From NCBI GenBank assembly GCA_013138615.1, contig WTCK01000237.1, forward strand, positions 1-8,651: 8,651 nt of DNA, in the 5' to 3' direction. This DNA is from Candidatus Thorarchaeota archaeon (GTDB lineage Archaea; Asgardarchaeota; Thorarchaeia; Thorarchaeales; Thorarchaeaceae). The position numbers and the translations under genes were made by a program. The number at the start of each line of letters is the position of its first letter. Within the stretch, counting starts at the first letter, position 1. This document shows, piece by piece, positions 1 to 7,001 of the stretch. The notes under the pieces were generated by a model. It made no database searches. It saw only the letters and a program-made list of their open reading frames with translations, and had not been told where the DNA came from.

Positions 1-2542
1 AAAGATTCCAGAGGAAGTCAAGAAGCAGGCAACAGAAGCTCTTCGCACGATTGAGGACGCAATGGGCATGAAGTTTGGTGACCCAAAGAATCCGCTCCTC
101 GTTTCCTCTCGATCCGGTGCAAGGCAGTCAATGCCGGGCATGATGGAAACTGTGCTAAACATTGGGCTCACAACTAAAACGATTCCTGGCCTCATTGAGA
201 AAACCCAGAACGAGCGATTCGTCTATGACACCTATCGGCGCCTGATTATGATGTACAGCGATGTCGTCATGGAGAAAGCTGAAGATATCGAGCCTGAAGA
301 AGGGCATGGAATCAGGCATCAGTTGGAGTACATCCTTGATGAGATGAAGAAGGACGTCGGCTGCACTGCTGACACCTGCTTAAAGACAGAAGACCTGAAA
401 GAGCTATGCACACTATTCAAGCACAGAGTGAAGGAGGTGCTTGGAAAGGAGTTCCCTGATGACCCGTGGGAACAGCTCTGGGGCGGCGTGAGTGCTGTGT
501 TCAAGAGCTGGAACGGTAATCGCGCTATTGCATATCGCAGAATCGAAGGCATTCCTGATGAATGGGGAACTGCAGTTACGGTTCAAGCGATGGTTTTCGG
601 GAACATGGGTGAAGACTCATCCACGGGTGTTGCATTCACACGCAACCCGGCTACAGGTGAGAATATCTTCTATGGTGAGTGCCTATTCAATGCCCAAGGC
701 GAGGATGTTGTCGCTGGAATCAGAACTCCCAACCCGATGAATGAAGAGTCCAAAAATAGTCAGAATGAAACGCTACCCACAATCGAGGAGAGGATGCCGG
801 AGCTCTACAAGCAGCTCCGTGATATTCGTGACATCCTTGAGGATGACGCCAAAGATATGCTTGACATTGAGTTCACTATCCAGACGGGAAAGTTGTACCT
901 CGTTCAGCATCGTGTTGGCAAGAGGACTGGCACGGCGGCGCTCAATATTGCGACAGACTTTCTGAACGCGGGTGAAATCGACGAGGAAACCGCGGTTATG
1001 CGAATGGATCCTGAAAAGCTGGGGCAGCTGCTCTATCCGATTCTTGATCCTGATGCCGAGAAGAACGCGAAGGTTCTAGGAAAGGGATTGCCGGCGGGTC
1101 CTGGAGGAGCCTCTGGTCAAATTGTTTTCTCCTCAGAAGAGGCGATTGCTTGGGCGAAGAGGGGCAAGAAAGTCATTCTAGTACGAGAGGAAACAAGCCC
1201 GGAGGATATCGCAGGCATGCGCGCGGCAGAGGCCATCCTTACTGGTCGCGGGGGCATGACCAGCCATGCGGCACTCGTTACTCGAGGCTGGGGTAAGTGC
1301 TGCATAGTCGGTGCGTCTACACTGAGGATTGACACTTTGAACAAGAAACTGGTGGCTGAAGGAAAAACCTACGAAGAGGGTGATGTCCTAACACTCAACG
1401 GCACGAAAGGCTTGGTGTACGAAGGGGAACTCCCAAAGATTGACTCAACGCATAATCCACGCCTGCAGACATTCATGAAGATGGTCGACAAGTACCGGAA
1501 GATGGGAGTGCGTGCTAATGCGGATACTCCAGAGGATGCCAGAGTTGCATTGGATTTCGGCGCCGAGGGTATCGGTTTGCTGCGCACCGAGCATATGTTC
1601 TACGGAGAAGGCTCAGACGAACCTCTATTCCTACTACGTAAGATGATCGTGAGCGACACTGAAACCGAGCGAAGAGAGGCACTGGCAGAGCTTGAACCCT
1701 ACGTCAAGAATGATATCAAGGGCACACTTGAGGTGATGGACGGACGTCCAGTCACAATCCGATTGTTGGATCCTCCACTGCATGAATTCGTGCCACAGAG
1801 CAAGTTCGGTCAAGAAAAGCTTGCACATTCACTGGGCGTAGATGTGGACGAAATTCGGAGGAGAGGAGAAGCACTGCACGAGAACAATCCGATGATGGGG
1901 CATCGCGGAGTGCGTCTAGGAATTACCTATTCTGAAGTCTATGAGATGCAGGTCCGAGCTATACTGGAAGCAGGAGCTGAGCTCATCAAGGAAGGCAAGA
2001 AAGTCCACCTCGAGATTATGATTCCAGTGACCGCTGGAGCAGCTGAACTCAGAGCGATGAAGATAACTGTGGAGAAAGTCTACGAAGATGTTAAAGAAGA
2101 ACAGGGAATAGACATTCCGTTCCTTTACGGCACAATGATTGAAATTCCACGAGCCTGCATGCGTGCGGGCGATATGGCAAAGACCGCAGAATTCTTCTCC
2201 TTTGGTACAAATGACCTGACGCAGATGGGTTTCGGATTCAGTCGCGACGACATTGATACATTTCTGCCGCATTACCTTGACATGCACATCTTGAGAAACG
2301 ACCCATTTCAGAGCATTGACAAGAGAGGCATCGGGCAGCTCATGGAGATTGCAATTGAGCGTGGCAAAGCTGAACGCCCTGGCATCAAGATTGGAATCTG
2401 TGGTGAGCATGGAGGCGACCCGCGGTCAGTGGAGTACTTCTACGGGATTGGACTAGATTATGTATCATGTTCCCCATATCGCTTGCCTTTGGCCAGATTG
2501 GCGGCTGCTCAGGCCGCTATCAAGGAGAGCAAGAAGAAATAG
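1..2542 (+). CDS. ppdK: Pyruvate, phosphate dikinase, 5'-truncated by the window edge
   Basis: PPDK interconverts ATP + pyruvate + phosphate and AMP + PEP + diphosphate in the cytoplasm, serving gluconeogenesis or PPi-linked glycolysis. The reading frame is open from base 2, so 20 residues precede the Met at 62 and the true start lies outside. Numbering from that Met, 826 residues are visible; with the family's usual N-terminus the protein would be about 880-900. The N-terminal ATP-grasp part carries SRSGARQSMPGMM near residue 17, GVAFTRNPATGE and GEDVVAGIRTP. The swivelling phosphohistidine domain has GGMTSHAA with catalytic His402 (codon 1265-1267) and Thr400, the position phosphorylated by regulatory proteins in bacteria and plants. 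The C-terminal PEP/pyruvate barrel has LDPPLHEF, NPMMGHRG, FFSFGTNDLTQ (711-721) and CGEHGGDP with catalytic Cys780 (2399-2401). All key residues are present, so it should be active. The usual FLQTRNGKRT loop reads LVQHRVGKRT, with Gln and Arg kept. Confidence 0.97.
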   Translation, partial: KIPEEVKKQATEALRTIEDAMGMKFGDPKNPLLVSSRSGARQSMPGMMETVLNIGLTTKTIPGLIEKTQNERFVYDTYRRLIMMYSDVVMEKAEDIEPEEGHGIRHQLEYILDEMKKDVGCTADTCLKTEDLKELCTLFKHRVKEVLGKEFPDDPWEQLWGGVSAVFKSWNGNRAIAYRRIEGIPDEWGTAVTVQAMVFGNMGEDSSTGVAFTRNPATGENIFYGECLFNAQGEDVVAGIRTPNPMNEESKNSQNETLPTIEERMPELYKQLRDIRDILEDDAKDMLDIEFTIQTGKLYLVQHRVGKRTGTAALNIATDFLNAGEIDEETAVMRMDPEKLGQLLYPILDPDAEKNAKVLGKGLPAGPGGASGQIVFSSEEAIAWAKRGKKVILVREETSPEDIAGMRAAEAILTGRGGMTSHAALVTRGWGKCCIVGASTLRIDTLNKKLVAEGKTYEEGDVLTLNGTKGLVYEGELPKIDSTHNPRLQTFMKMVDKYRKMGVRANADTPEDARVALDFGAEGIGLLRTEHMFYGEGSDEPLFLLRKMIVSDTETERREALAELEPYVKNDIKGTLEVMDGRPVTIRLLDPPLHEFVPQSKFGQEKLAHSLGVDVDEIRRRGEALHENNPMMGHRGVRLGITYSEVYEMQVRAILEAGAELIKEGKKVHLEIMIPVTAGAAELRAMKITVEKVYEDVKEEQGIDIPFLYGTMIEIPRACMRAGDMAKTAEFFSFGTNDLTQMGFGFSRDDIDTFLPHYLDMHILRNDPFQSIDKRGIGQLMEIAIERGKAERPGIKIGICGEHGGDPRSVEYFYGIGLDYVSCSPYRLPLARLAAAQAAIKESKKK

Positions 2543-2550
2543 ACTAGAGT

Positions 2551-2589
2551 GAGGGCACAAGTTCTCCATAATACGGAGCTTGAGCCTTC
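2551..2589. terminator. Imperfect hairpin after ppdK, likely bidirectional terminator
   Basis: Eight bases after the ppdK stop, 2551-2561 pairs with 2579-2589 with one A-A mismatch and one G-T wobble. A two-base bulge (TT, 2562-2563) and an inner 4-bp stem (CTCC 2564-2567 with GGAG 2575-2578) close a 7-base loop. The + strand continues into pyrimidine-rich TACTTCTCTTT. The - strand continues through a T-rich stretch (TCTATTTCTTCTT, within 2531-2545). This suits termination of ppdK and of the small convergent gene on the other strand. Pairing is read directly; the terminator role is inferred. Confidence 0.5.
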
Positions 2590-2638
2590 TACTTCTCTTT
2601 GTGCTAACCGAATCGCTAGCTTCTGCCTATGAGATTTC

Positions 2639-2791
2639 TCAGGTCCGGGAAAGCAGAACCAGAGCGGTGGCTGCGATAAGAGCGAAGAAAAATAGCCCAG
2701 GGTATAGTGCCCAACTCCATGTGCCCGTGATCAAAGTAACCGTGATTAGTCCGATCATTATTAGCGGTACCGTGAAGATGATGAATACCAC
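2639..2791 (-). CDS. Small two-helix membrane protein (50 aa), unrecognised
   Basis: This frame lies in the ppdK-tdh gap, opposite to both neighbours. Read from GTG at 2791 it gives 50 residues: a hydrophobic helix (about 2-21, starting MVFIIFTVPLIMIGLI), a short turn TGTWSWALYPG with two Trp, a second helix (about 33-47, FFFALIAATALVLL), and a basic tail ending SRT. This helical-hairpin layout is unlikely to arise by chance on the shadow strand of a non-coding gap. A GGGAG motif lies 6 bases before the GTG. The frame stays open upstream to a TGA near 2850 but has no ATG, GTG or TTG there, and it encodes a charged stretch LKERENE just before the GTG. A different-frame ATG at 2862 with a better ribosome site suggests a longer original gene (see findings). 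No family is recognised and no function is proposed beyond a membrane location. Confidence 0.5.
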   Translation of the reverse strand: MVFIIFTVPLIMIGLITVTLITGTWSWALYPGLFFFALIAATALVLLSRT

Positions 2792-2987
2792 CTCATTCTC
2801 CCTTTCTTTCAGGACGTTTCCCCCTCGAACTTGTGCTGTTTCGAAATCATATCACTGAGCATGATTAGCCCCTTGCAAAGTTATCAGTGTTTGGCATAAA
2901 CAAGCACTTCATTGGGAAAGCAGCTACACGACGTTAACCTTTTATCTGGCCAATCTCGGCTTTTCGCAATCCAGACGAGGTTTAACA
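2792..2987. promoter_or_regulatory. Divergent intergenic region between small membrane gene and tdh
   Basis: This 196-base stretch separates two divergently read genes and should hold both promoters. Towards tdh there is a TATA-like TTTTATCT at 2940-2947. Towards the small membrane gene there is TTTATG on the - strand (about 2896-2901), 32 bases before an ATG at 2862 that is preceded by AAGGGG. I see no tRNA or other structured RNA here. Assignments rest on position and base composition only. Confidence 0.4.
2940..2947 (+). promoter_or_regulatory. Putative archaeal TATA box for tdh
   Basis: TTTTATCT lies 40 bases before the tdh ATG. Placing the transcript start about 25 bases downstream gives a leader of roughly 19 bases, which contains the Shine-Dalgarno GAGGT at 2977-2981, six bases before the ATG at 2988. 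The geometry fits an archaeal TBP/TFB promoter. Confidence 0.45.
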
Positions 2988-3941
2988 ATGAAGCGGATAC
3001 TGGTTACAGGCGCTTACGGACAAATAGGGACAGAACTGATTGGTGTGCTGAGGAAAAAATACGGCGGCGAGAATGTCATAGCCACCGGGAGAAAGAAGCC
3101 TCCAGAGGTTCTAACAAAGGATGGACCATACTACAGACTGGACATCCTCGACGAGAATCAACTGCATACAATGCTTGTCGATTACGATATCGACATCATT
3201 ATCCACAATGCTTCAGTCCTGTCAGCAACGGGGGAACGGAATCCCCAGCTAGCCTACAGGACTAATGTGGAAGGCAGTTACAACATCTTGGAAGCTGTTC
3301 GAATACTGAACCTCGATCAAGCACTCGTGCCCAGCTCAATCGCCGCTTTTGGCCCGAGCACACCTCAAGACAATACACCGAATGACGTGATAATGCGCCC
3401 TACAACGATGTATGGTGTAACAAAAGTCTTCCTCGAATTGCTAGGTGAGTACTACGTTAAGCGATATGACCTCGATTTCAGGTCTCTGCGATATCCTGGA
3501 GTCATCAGCTCGGAAGCTCTTCCAGGGGGCGGCACAACCGACTACGCTGTAGAGATCTTCTACGAGGCGCTCAAGAACAAGAAGTACACATCATTCCTTG
3601 CCAAGGATGCGAAGCTGCCCATGATGTACATGCCTGACTGCCTGAAGTGCACAGTTGACCTGATGGAAGCAGACGCAAGCAAGCTTGTGCATCGCAGTTA
3701 CAACATCACGGCAATGAGCTTCGCCCCTGAAGACATAGCTAACGAAATTAAGAAGCACATTCCCGAATTCGAGATAGACTATGAGCCGGACTTCCGTCAA
3801 CAGATAGCTGAAACCTGGCCAAGGTCCATTGATGACAGCGTTGCACGTGAGGAATGGGGTTGGAAGCCTGACTACGACCTTGCATCAATGACGAAGGATA
3901 TGCTTGAGAAACTATCAAAGAAGCTCGGTGTTAAGTACTAG
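2988..3941 (+). CDS. tdh: L-threonine 3-dehydrogenase, SDR/epimerase type
   Basis: This enzyme oxidises L-threonine with NAD+ to 2-amino-3-ketobutyrate, which 2-amino-3-ketobutyrate CoA-ligase normally converts to glycine and acetyl-CoA; no ligase gene is visible here. The 317-residue length matches the short-chain (NAD-dependent epimerase-like) threonine dehydrogenases known from Thermoplasma and some bacteria, not the zinc-dependent medium-chain type. Visible features are the Rossmann glycine motif GAYGQIG (8-14), a Ser pair after strand 5 (VPSS, 114-117), the catalytic YxxxK (Tyr142, Lys146), RSLRYPGVIS (165-174), the substrate-side GGTTDYAVEIFY (181-192), PMMYMPD (211-217) and TWPRSID (276-282), all typical of this subfamily. 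The ATG has GAGGT six bases upstream. The membrane hydrolase gene follows after 29 bases on the same strand, so the two may be co-transcribed. Function is confident from recalled similarity to characterised members. Confidence 0.93.
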   Translation: MKRILVTGAYGQIGTELIGVLRKKYGGENVIATGRKKPPEVLTKDGPYYRLDILDENQLHTMLVDYDIDIIIHNASVLSATGERNPQLAYRTNVEGSYNILEAVRILNLDQALVPSSIAAFGPSTPQDNTPNDVIMRPTTMYGVTKVFLELLGEYYVKRYDLDFRSLRYPGVISSEALPGGGTTDYAVEIFYEALKNKKYTSFLAKDAKLPMMYMPDCLKCTVDLMEADASKLVHRSYNITAMSFAPEDIANEIKKHIPEFEIDYEPDFRQQIAETWPRSIDDSVAREEWGWKPDYDLASMTKDMLEKLSKKLGVKY

Positions 3942-3958
3942 TCAATCGCAAGCCGTAT

Positions 3959-3963
3959 GGTGA
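3959..3963 (+). promoter_or_regulatory. Ribosome binding site supporting the TTG start at 3971
   Basis: GGTGA lies 7 bases before TTG 3971. The overlapping ATG at 3957 is in another frame and stops after five codons. The frame of the hydrolase has no nearby ATG or GTG upstream, so the TTG followed by Asn-Lys-Arg and a hydrophobic helix is the best start. Confidence 0.55.
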
Positions 3964-3970
3964 ATTATCC

Positions 3971-5725
3971 TTGAATAAACGTGCGCTGTATCTGTCCCTG
4001 CTCATCCTCTCAATCATAACAGCGTCCTCACTCTACCTATCATGGTCAGCAGATACTGGCCTTGGTGATCTCATCGTGGAGAGAATGGAGATAGAGAGTG
4101 ATGCTGGAAGGCCAGTGAACTTTCTGGTTTATTCACCAAGGTATATCACGTATGGGCAGCCAATGCCAATCATCCTAACAACTCATGGCATAGCTGGCTC
4201 CAAAGAGGGGATGTACTCATTCAACATTGAACTCGCTAGACGCAATTTCACGGTGATTTCAGTCGACCTTGCTGGGCATGGTGACTCTGAGCTCAGCTTC
4301 GATTGGACAGACTATGCTACTTTAGCAGATGACTGCTACGCGGCGCTTCGCTATATACAGACAACTCGAGCTCATGTTGACCATGAGCTCTATGGAATGC
4401 TGACACACTCTCTTGGGCTCCAAGTCGCACTTGCAGTCAATGAGCTTGCCATCAAGCCTCATGCCTTTGCTGCAGTCGGTTACCTAGGAGACATAGACAT
4501 TCGTGACACAGTCATATTTCCAGGCAATTTTCTGCTTGCATTGGGCGAGTTTGATGAGATGATATCTACTGACGACGCACTTGAAGCACTTAGAAGAGCC
4601 ACAGGAAATGACTCCGCTGTAGCAGGTGTAACCTACGGATCTTTTGAGAATCAAACAGCGTACAAACTCGCACTCGCTCCCACCGAGCACGTGTTCGAAG
4701 CGCTTGATGCAACGATTGTAGCTGAGTCAGTCCTATGGTTAGTTCAAGCTTTGCAGGGAGAGAGCCAGGTCAATCGCACTCTTCCCATGTACGAACAAGT
4801 CTATCAATACAAGGTTATTGCAACAGCAACTGCGCCATTGGGTTTGCTAGTTTCGACGATACCACTGATGTTTGCCATATACTACGCTTTGCCAGAGTCA
4901 TTGAAACCTCGGAAGATACCAAACAATGCAACCGTATTCCCGATAAAGAAAACTGTGATTTACGGCTCAGTAGTCGGAGCCGCAATGATACTGTTATTCG
5001 CAGCTTCTTGTGCTGCAAGTTTTCATCTTGAAAGCGCTGATTCCGCCTGGATCAGCTCCATGTTTGGCTCCGGGCAGATGCTCTTTCTAGGTCTGGGCGT
5101 TCTTGTGCTACCCTTAACTATGATGTTGCTTATTGGGAAAGAGAACACAAAACTGGCCCTTGCCGCTGTTGGCATCGAGAGGACAAGCCCGAAGGAGAAG
5201 TTTACTGCATTCTTGAAGGTATCTCTCGTTGGGGGAGCCTGCATCGCATGGCTGCTCGCGTGGATAATGGTTGGGGGCTTGCCAGAGTCAATGACTCCGT
5301 GGATTGCAATAGCACTGGTGAAGACACCAGCTGGAGTCAGGGCGTTCAACATGCTAGTTCTGTTCCTATTGGGCATTCCCTACTTTGCAGTTGAGGCCGC
5401 TTGGATTCGAGGCATCATGCTATCAAAAAGGGACTGGGGCGGCAAACGTGAGTTCACAAAGAACATGGGTTTGGCATTCATAACGCGCATTGCAGTTGCG
5501 GGAGTGCTAGCGATAGCAATCACTTCAGCCACAACGCTTCTCGGTCTGATTGCAGGGCCAATGGTTTTACTTGGACTCCTTCTGCTCCTGTTCATGATTG
5601 TATCAATGCTGACGACTCTGCTCATTTCTTGGGCATCTCTAGAAATGGAGAATCCATGGCCAGCAGTGATTCTGAGTGCATTTCTATGGGCATGGGTTGC
5701 TATTTCCAGCATCCCGATCATCTAG
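3971..5725 (+). CDS. Extracytoplasmic alpha/beta-hydrolase fused to a polytopic membrane domain
   Basis: The 584-residue protein begins with a signal anchor (about 5-24). An alpha/beta-hydrolase domain follows (about 35-265): oxyanion-strand motif THGIAGS (71-77), DLAGHGDS (99-106), and a nucleophile elbow T-H-S-L-G with Ser147 (codon 4409-4411). Asp195 in LGEFDEM and His240 in APTEH complete a plausible triad in the correct order. The first Gly of the usual GxSxG is Thr. From about 283 onward the chain is mostly hydrophobic, with roughly eight membrane spans (about 283-306, 327-350, 368-388, 413-435, 457-479, 500-521, 527-555, 563-584). The signal anchor predicts the hydrolase lies outside the cytoplasmic membrane. 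The fold suggests an esterase, lipase or peptidase-like hydrolase; the substrate cannot be read from sequence. Start is TTG with GGTGA upstream. It lies 29 bases after tdh and may share its transcript. The membrane part matches no transporter I recognise. Confidence 0.82.
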   Translation: MNKRALYLSLLILSIITASSLYLSWSADTGLGDLIVERMEIESDAGRPVNFLVYSPRYITYGQPMPIILTTHGIAGSKEGMYSFNIELARRNFTVISVDLAGHGDSELSFDWTDYATLADDCYAALRYIQTTRAHVDHELYGMLTHSLGLQVALAVNELAIKPHAFAAVGYLGDIDIRDTVIFPGNFLLALGEFDEMISTDDALEALRRATGNDSAVAGVTYGSFENQTAYKLALAPTEHVFEALDATIVAESVLWLVQALQGESQVNRTLPMYEQVYQYKVIATATAPLGLLVSTIPLMFAIYYALPESLKPRKIPNNATVFPIKKTVIYGSVVGAAMILLFAASCAASFHLESADSAWISSMFGSGQMLFLGLGVLVLPLTMMLLIGKENTKLALAAVGIERTSPKEKFTAFLKVSLVGGACIAWLLAWIMVGGLPESMTPWIAIALVKTPAGVRAFNMLVLFLLGIPYFAVEAAWIRGIMLSKRDWGGKREFTKNMGLAFITRIAVAGVLAIAITSATTLLGLIAGPMVLLGLLLLLFMIVSMLTTLLISWASLEMENPWPAVILSAFLWAWVAISSIPII

Positions 5726-5779
5726 AAATCCTTCAGTCGATGACCACCCTAATTTGAAACCTCGCGGGATGGGGCCATA
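5726..5779. other. Short convergent gap
   Basis: These 54 bases separate the stop codons of the + strand hydrolase and the - strand LysDH-like gene. I see no strong hairpin with a T-run on either strand. Confidence 0.5.
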
Positions 5780-6922
5780 TTAGAAGATGCGTTGCTTGAT
5801 GTCTACGCCCCGCTTCTTCATCTCTTCGATGAAAGGTTCAGGAGGTATAGCTTTCTCCGGTGGCAAAACGCCTCTCTCACTGATAGTGCCGTCAGCCATC
5901 ATCGTCGCTGCTGTAGATGCTGTAAAGGATGTCGTCCTCATCATCGATGTGAGACCGGACTCATCATCAAAGAGATCGACAAGCTCGTACTCGACTTTAC
6001 GAGACTCTGTGCCTTTCCATCCTTCAACAGTAACTCTGAGAAGCGTGACGTCTTTACCAGTCGGTGGGAGGTTCTGCTCAAGCAGCTTCTCCAATACTGT
6101 CCGTGGAGCTACCTTCACGCCGCCAAAGTCCTGTTCCTTGCTGTCCATAAAACCGAGCTTCATCAAACACCACATCTTGTGGCCATGGCCCGGATAGCGA
6201 AGTGTCTTGTAGTCCAGATTGCCAACCTTGCCCTCATATGTCAGTGGCATTGTAGAAGAGCCCCCACTCGTGTTGAACGCCTCAAGTTTGCCATACGGCT
6301 CTGGAAACTCAACTTGCTCAAAACCGATCAACGGGTCTTCAAAAGCAATCTTTCCGTCACGCAGAACCATGCATGGCTCGACGTATTCATTGATCAGACC
6401 TTCAACTGCAAAAATGAGCGAATAGTTCAATGGAGGGTGGGGTTCTTGTTGGAGACCTCCCACTCGTATCTTCACACTGTCAGTGCTGGTCAAATAGTCA
6501 ATCCCAGCTCTCGCTAGGACATTGGCCAAGCCCGGAGCTAAGCCACAATCAGGAATGACCGTGATGCCAGCATCCTTTGCCTTGGCGTGCAGCTTGAGCT
6601 GTTTCTCAACGACCTTCAAGTTGCCACCCAAATCACATAGGTGTGTGCCAGTAGCAATCGCAACTTCAGTGTGGAGCAGGTTGAGCTTATAGCTCACTTC
6701 GCTGGCCACCGTATCAACCTTAGCGAAGAGTGCCTTGAGCTGTTTGCGGTCAGCTGCATCGACCGGTTCAGCTACGACCTTTGTCCCCATCTCTTCGGCT
6801 AATGCTTCCGCACGTTTTAGGTCTCTATCTGCAACTATGACCTCCTTCACGGCATCATTGCGAGCAAGGTTAAAAGCTGCTCCTCGCCCCATGAGTCCAG
6901 AACCTAGTACTAGTACTTTCAA
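5780..6922 (-). CDS. Lysine 6-dehydrogenase-like, saccharopine dehydrogenase family
   Basis: The family comprises NAD(P)-dependent oxidoreductases acting on amino acids. Closest in my recall is the L-lysine 6-dehydrogenase of Geobacillus, which deaminates lysine to allysine, cyclising to piperideine-6-carboxylate. The chain is 380 residues from TTG at 6922, near that enzyme's length. It opens with the Rossmann motif VLGSGLMGRGA (5-15). It then shows ADRDLKRAE (31-39), THLCDLGG (93-100), IPDCGLAPGLANVLA (123-137), the substrate-domain block PPLNYSLIFAVEGLINEY (163-180), LEAFNTSGGSSTM (213-225), LDYKTLRYPGHG (236-247), and a C-terminal RGVLPPE followed by EEMKKRGVDI. These blocks match LysDH along their length. 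A TTG at 6967 would add 15 residues, but AAAGGAG sits 8 bases before TTG 6922 and the family begins MKVLVLG, so 6922 is preferred. Saccharopine reductase or another amino acid dehydrogenase remains possible. It lies 75 bases downstream of the Cys-rich membrane protein gene, probably on the same transcript. Confidence 0.85.
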   Translation of the reverse strand: MKVLVLGSGLMGRGAAFNLARNDAVKEVIVADRDLKRAEALAEEMGTKVVAEPVDAADRKQLKALFAKVDTVASEVSYKLNLLHTEVAIATGTHLCDLGGNLKVVEKQLKLHAKAKDAGITVIPDCGLAPGLANVLARAGIDYLTSTDSVKIRVGGLQQEPHPPLNYSLIFAVEGLINEYVEPCMVLRDGKIAFEDPLIGFEQVEFPEPYGKLEAFNTSGGSSTMPLTYEGKVGNLDYKTLRYPGHGHKMWCLMKLGFMDSKEQDFGGVKVAPRTVLEKLLEQNLPPTGKDVTLLRVTVEGWKGTESRKVEYELVDLFDDESGLTSMMRTTSFTASTAATMMADGTISERGVLPPEKAIPPEPFIEEMKKRGVDIKQRIF

Positions 6923-6930
6923 GTTGACTG

Positions 6931-6937
6931 CTCCTTT
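6931..6937 (-). promoter_or_regulatory. Ribosome binding site deciding the LysDH-like start
   Basis: AAAGGAG on the - strand lies 8 bases before TTG 6922. It overlaps the TAA stop (6936-6938) of the hydrophobic mini-ORF, a layout compatible with translational coupling. Confidence 0.6.
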
Positions 6938-7001
6938 AGATGGACGCAGCACAGATGAACATGGCAAGTAAAAACACTATCGACCTAAGAGACTTTTTCA
7001 T
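6936..7001 (-). CDS. Possible 21-residue hydrophobic peptide between two genes
   Basis: An ATG at 7001 overlaps the TGA of the upstream gene (ATGA arrangement) and runs 21 codons to a TAA that overlaps the Shine-Dalgarno site of the LysDH-like gene. The product starts MKKSLRSIVF and continues with a hydrophobic core (LLAMFICAA), like a bare signal peptide or single membrane helix. No clear ribosome site precedes it, so it would rely on coupling. It could equally be a chance frame in a spacer, or a fragment of a lost membrane anchor. Confidence 0.25.
   Translation of the reverse strand: MKKSLRSIVFLLAMFICAASI

Noticed and set aside
1916..2410. A 164-codon - strand frame opposite ppdK
   Set aside because: It is fully covered by conserved PPDK motifs on the + strand, and its translation shows no recognisable domain.
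2580..2858. A 92-codon + strand frame in the ppdK-tdh gap beginning with TTG
   Set aside because: Its start lies inside the post-ppdK hairpin, it has no ribosome site, and its sequence is Ser/Arg-rich without domain character. The opposite strand carries the more convincing two-helix frame.
2912..3265. A 117-codon frame overlapping the tdh start
   Set aside because: It overlaps the Rossmann-fold coding region in another frame and reads as low-quality Arg/Ser/Thr-rich sequence.
5792..6517. A 241-codon + strand frame opposite the LysDH-like gene
   Set aside because: The - strand matches the dehydrogenase family along its whole length; the + strand product is Cys/Arg/His-rich and unlike any protein family.
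6923..6967. N-terminal extension of the LysDH-like protein from TTG 6967
   Set aside because: The added 15 residues precede a start already marked by AAAGGAG and the family's usual MKVLVLG beginning, and they overlap the mini-ORF region.
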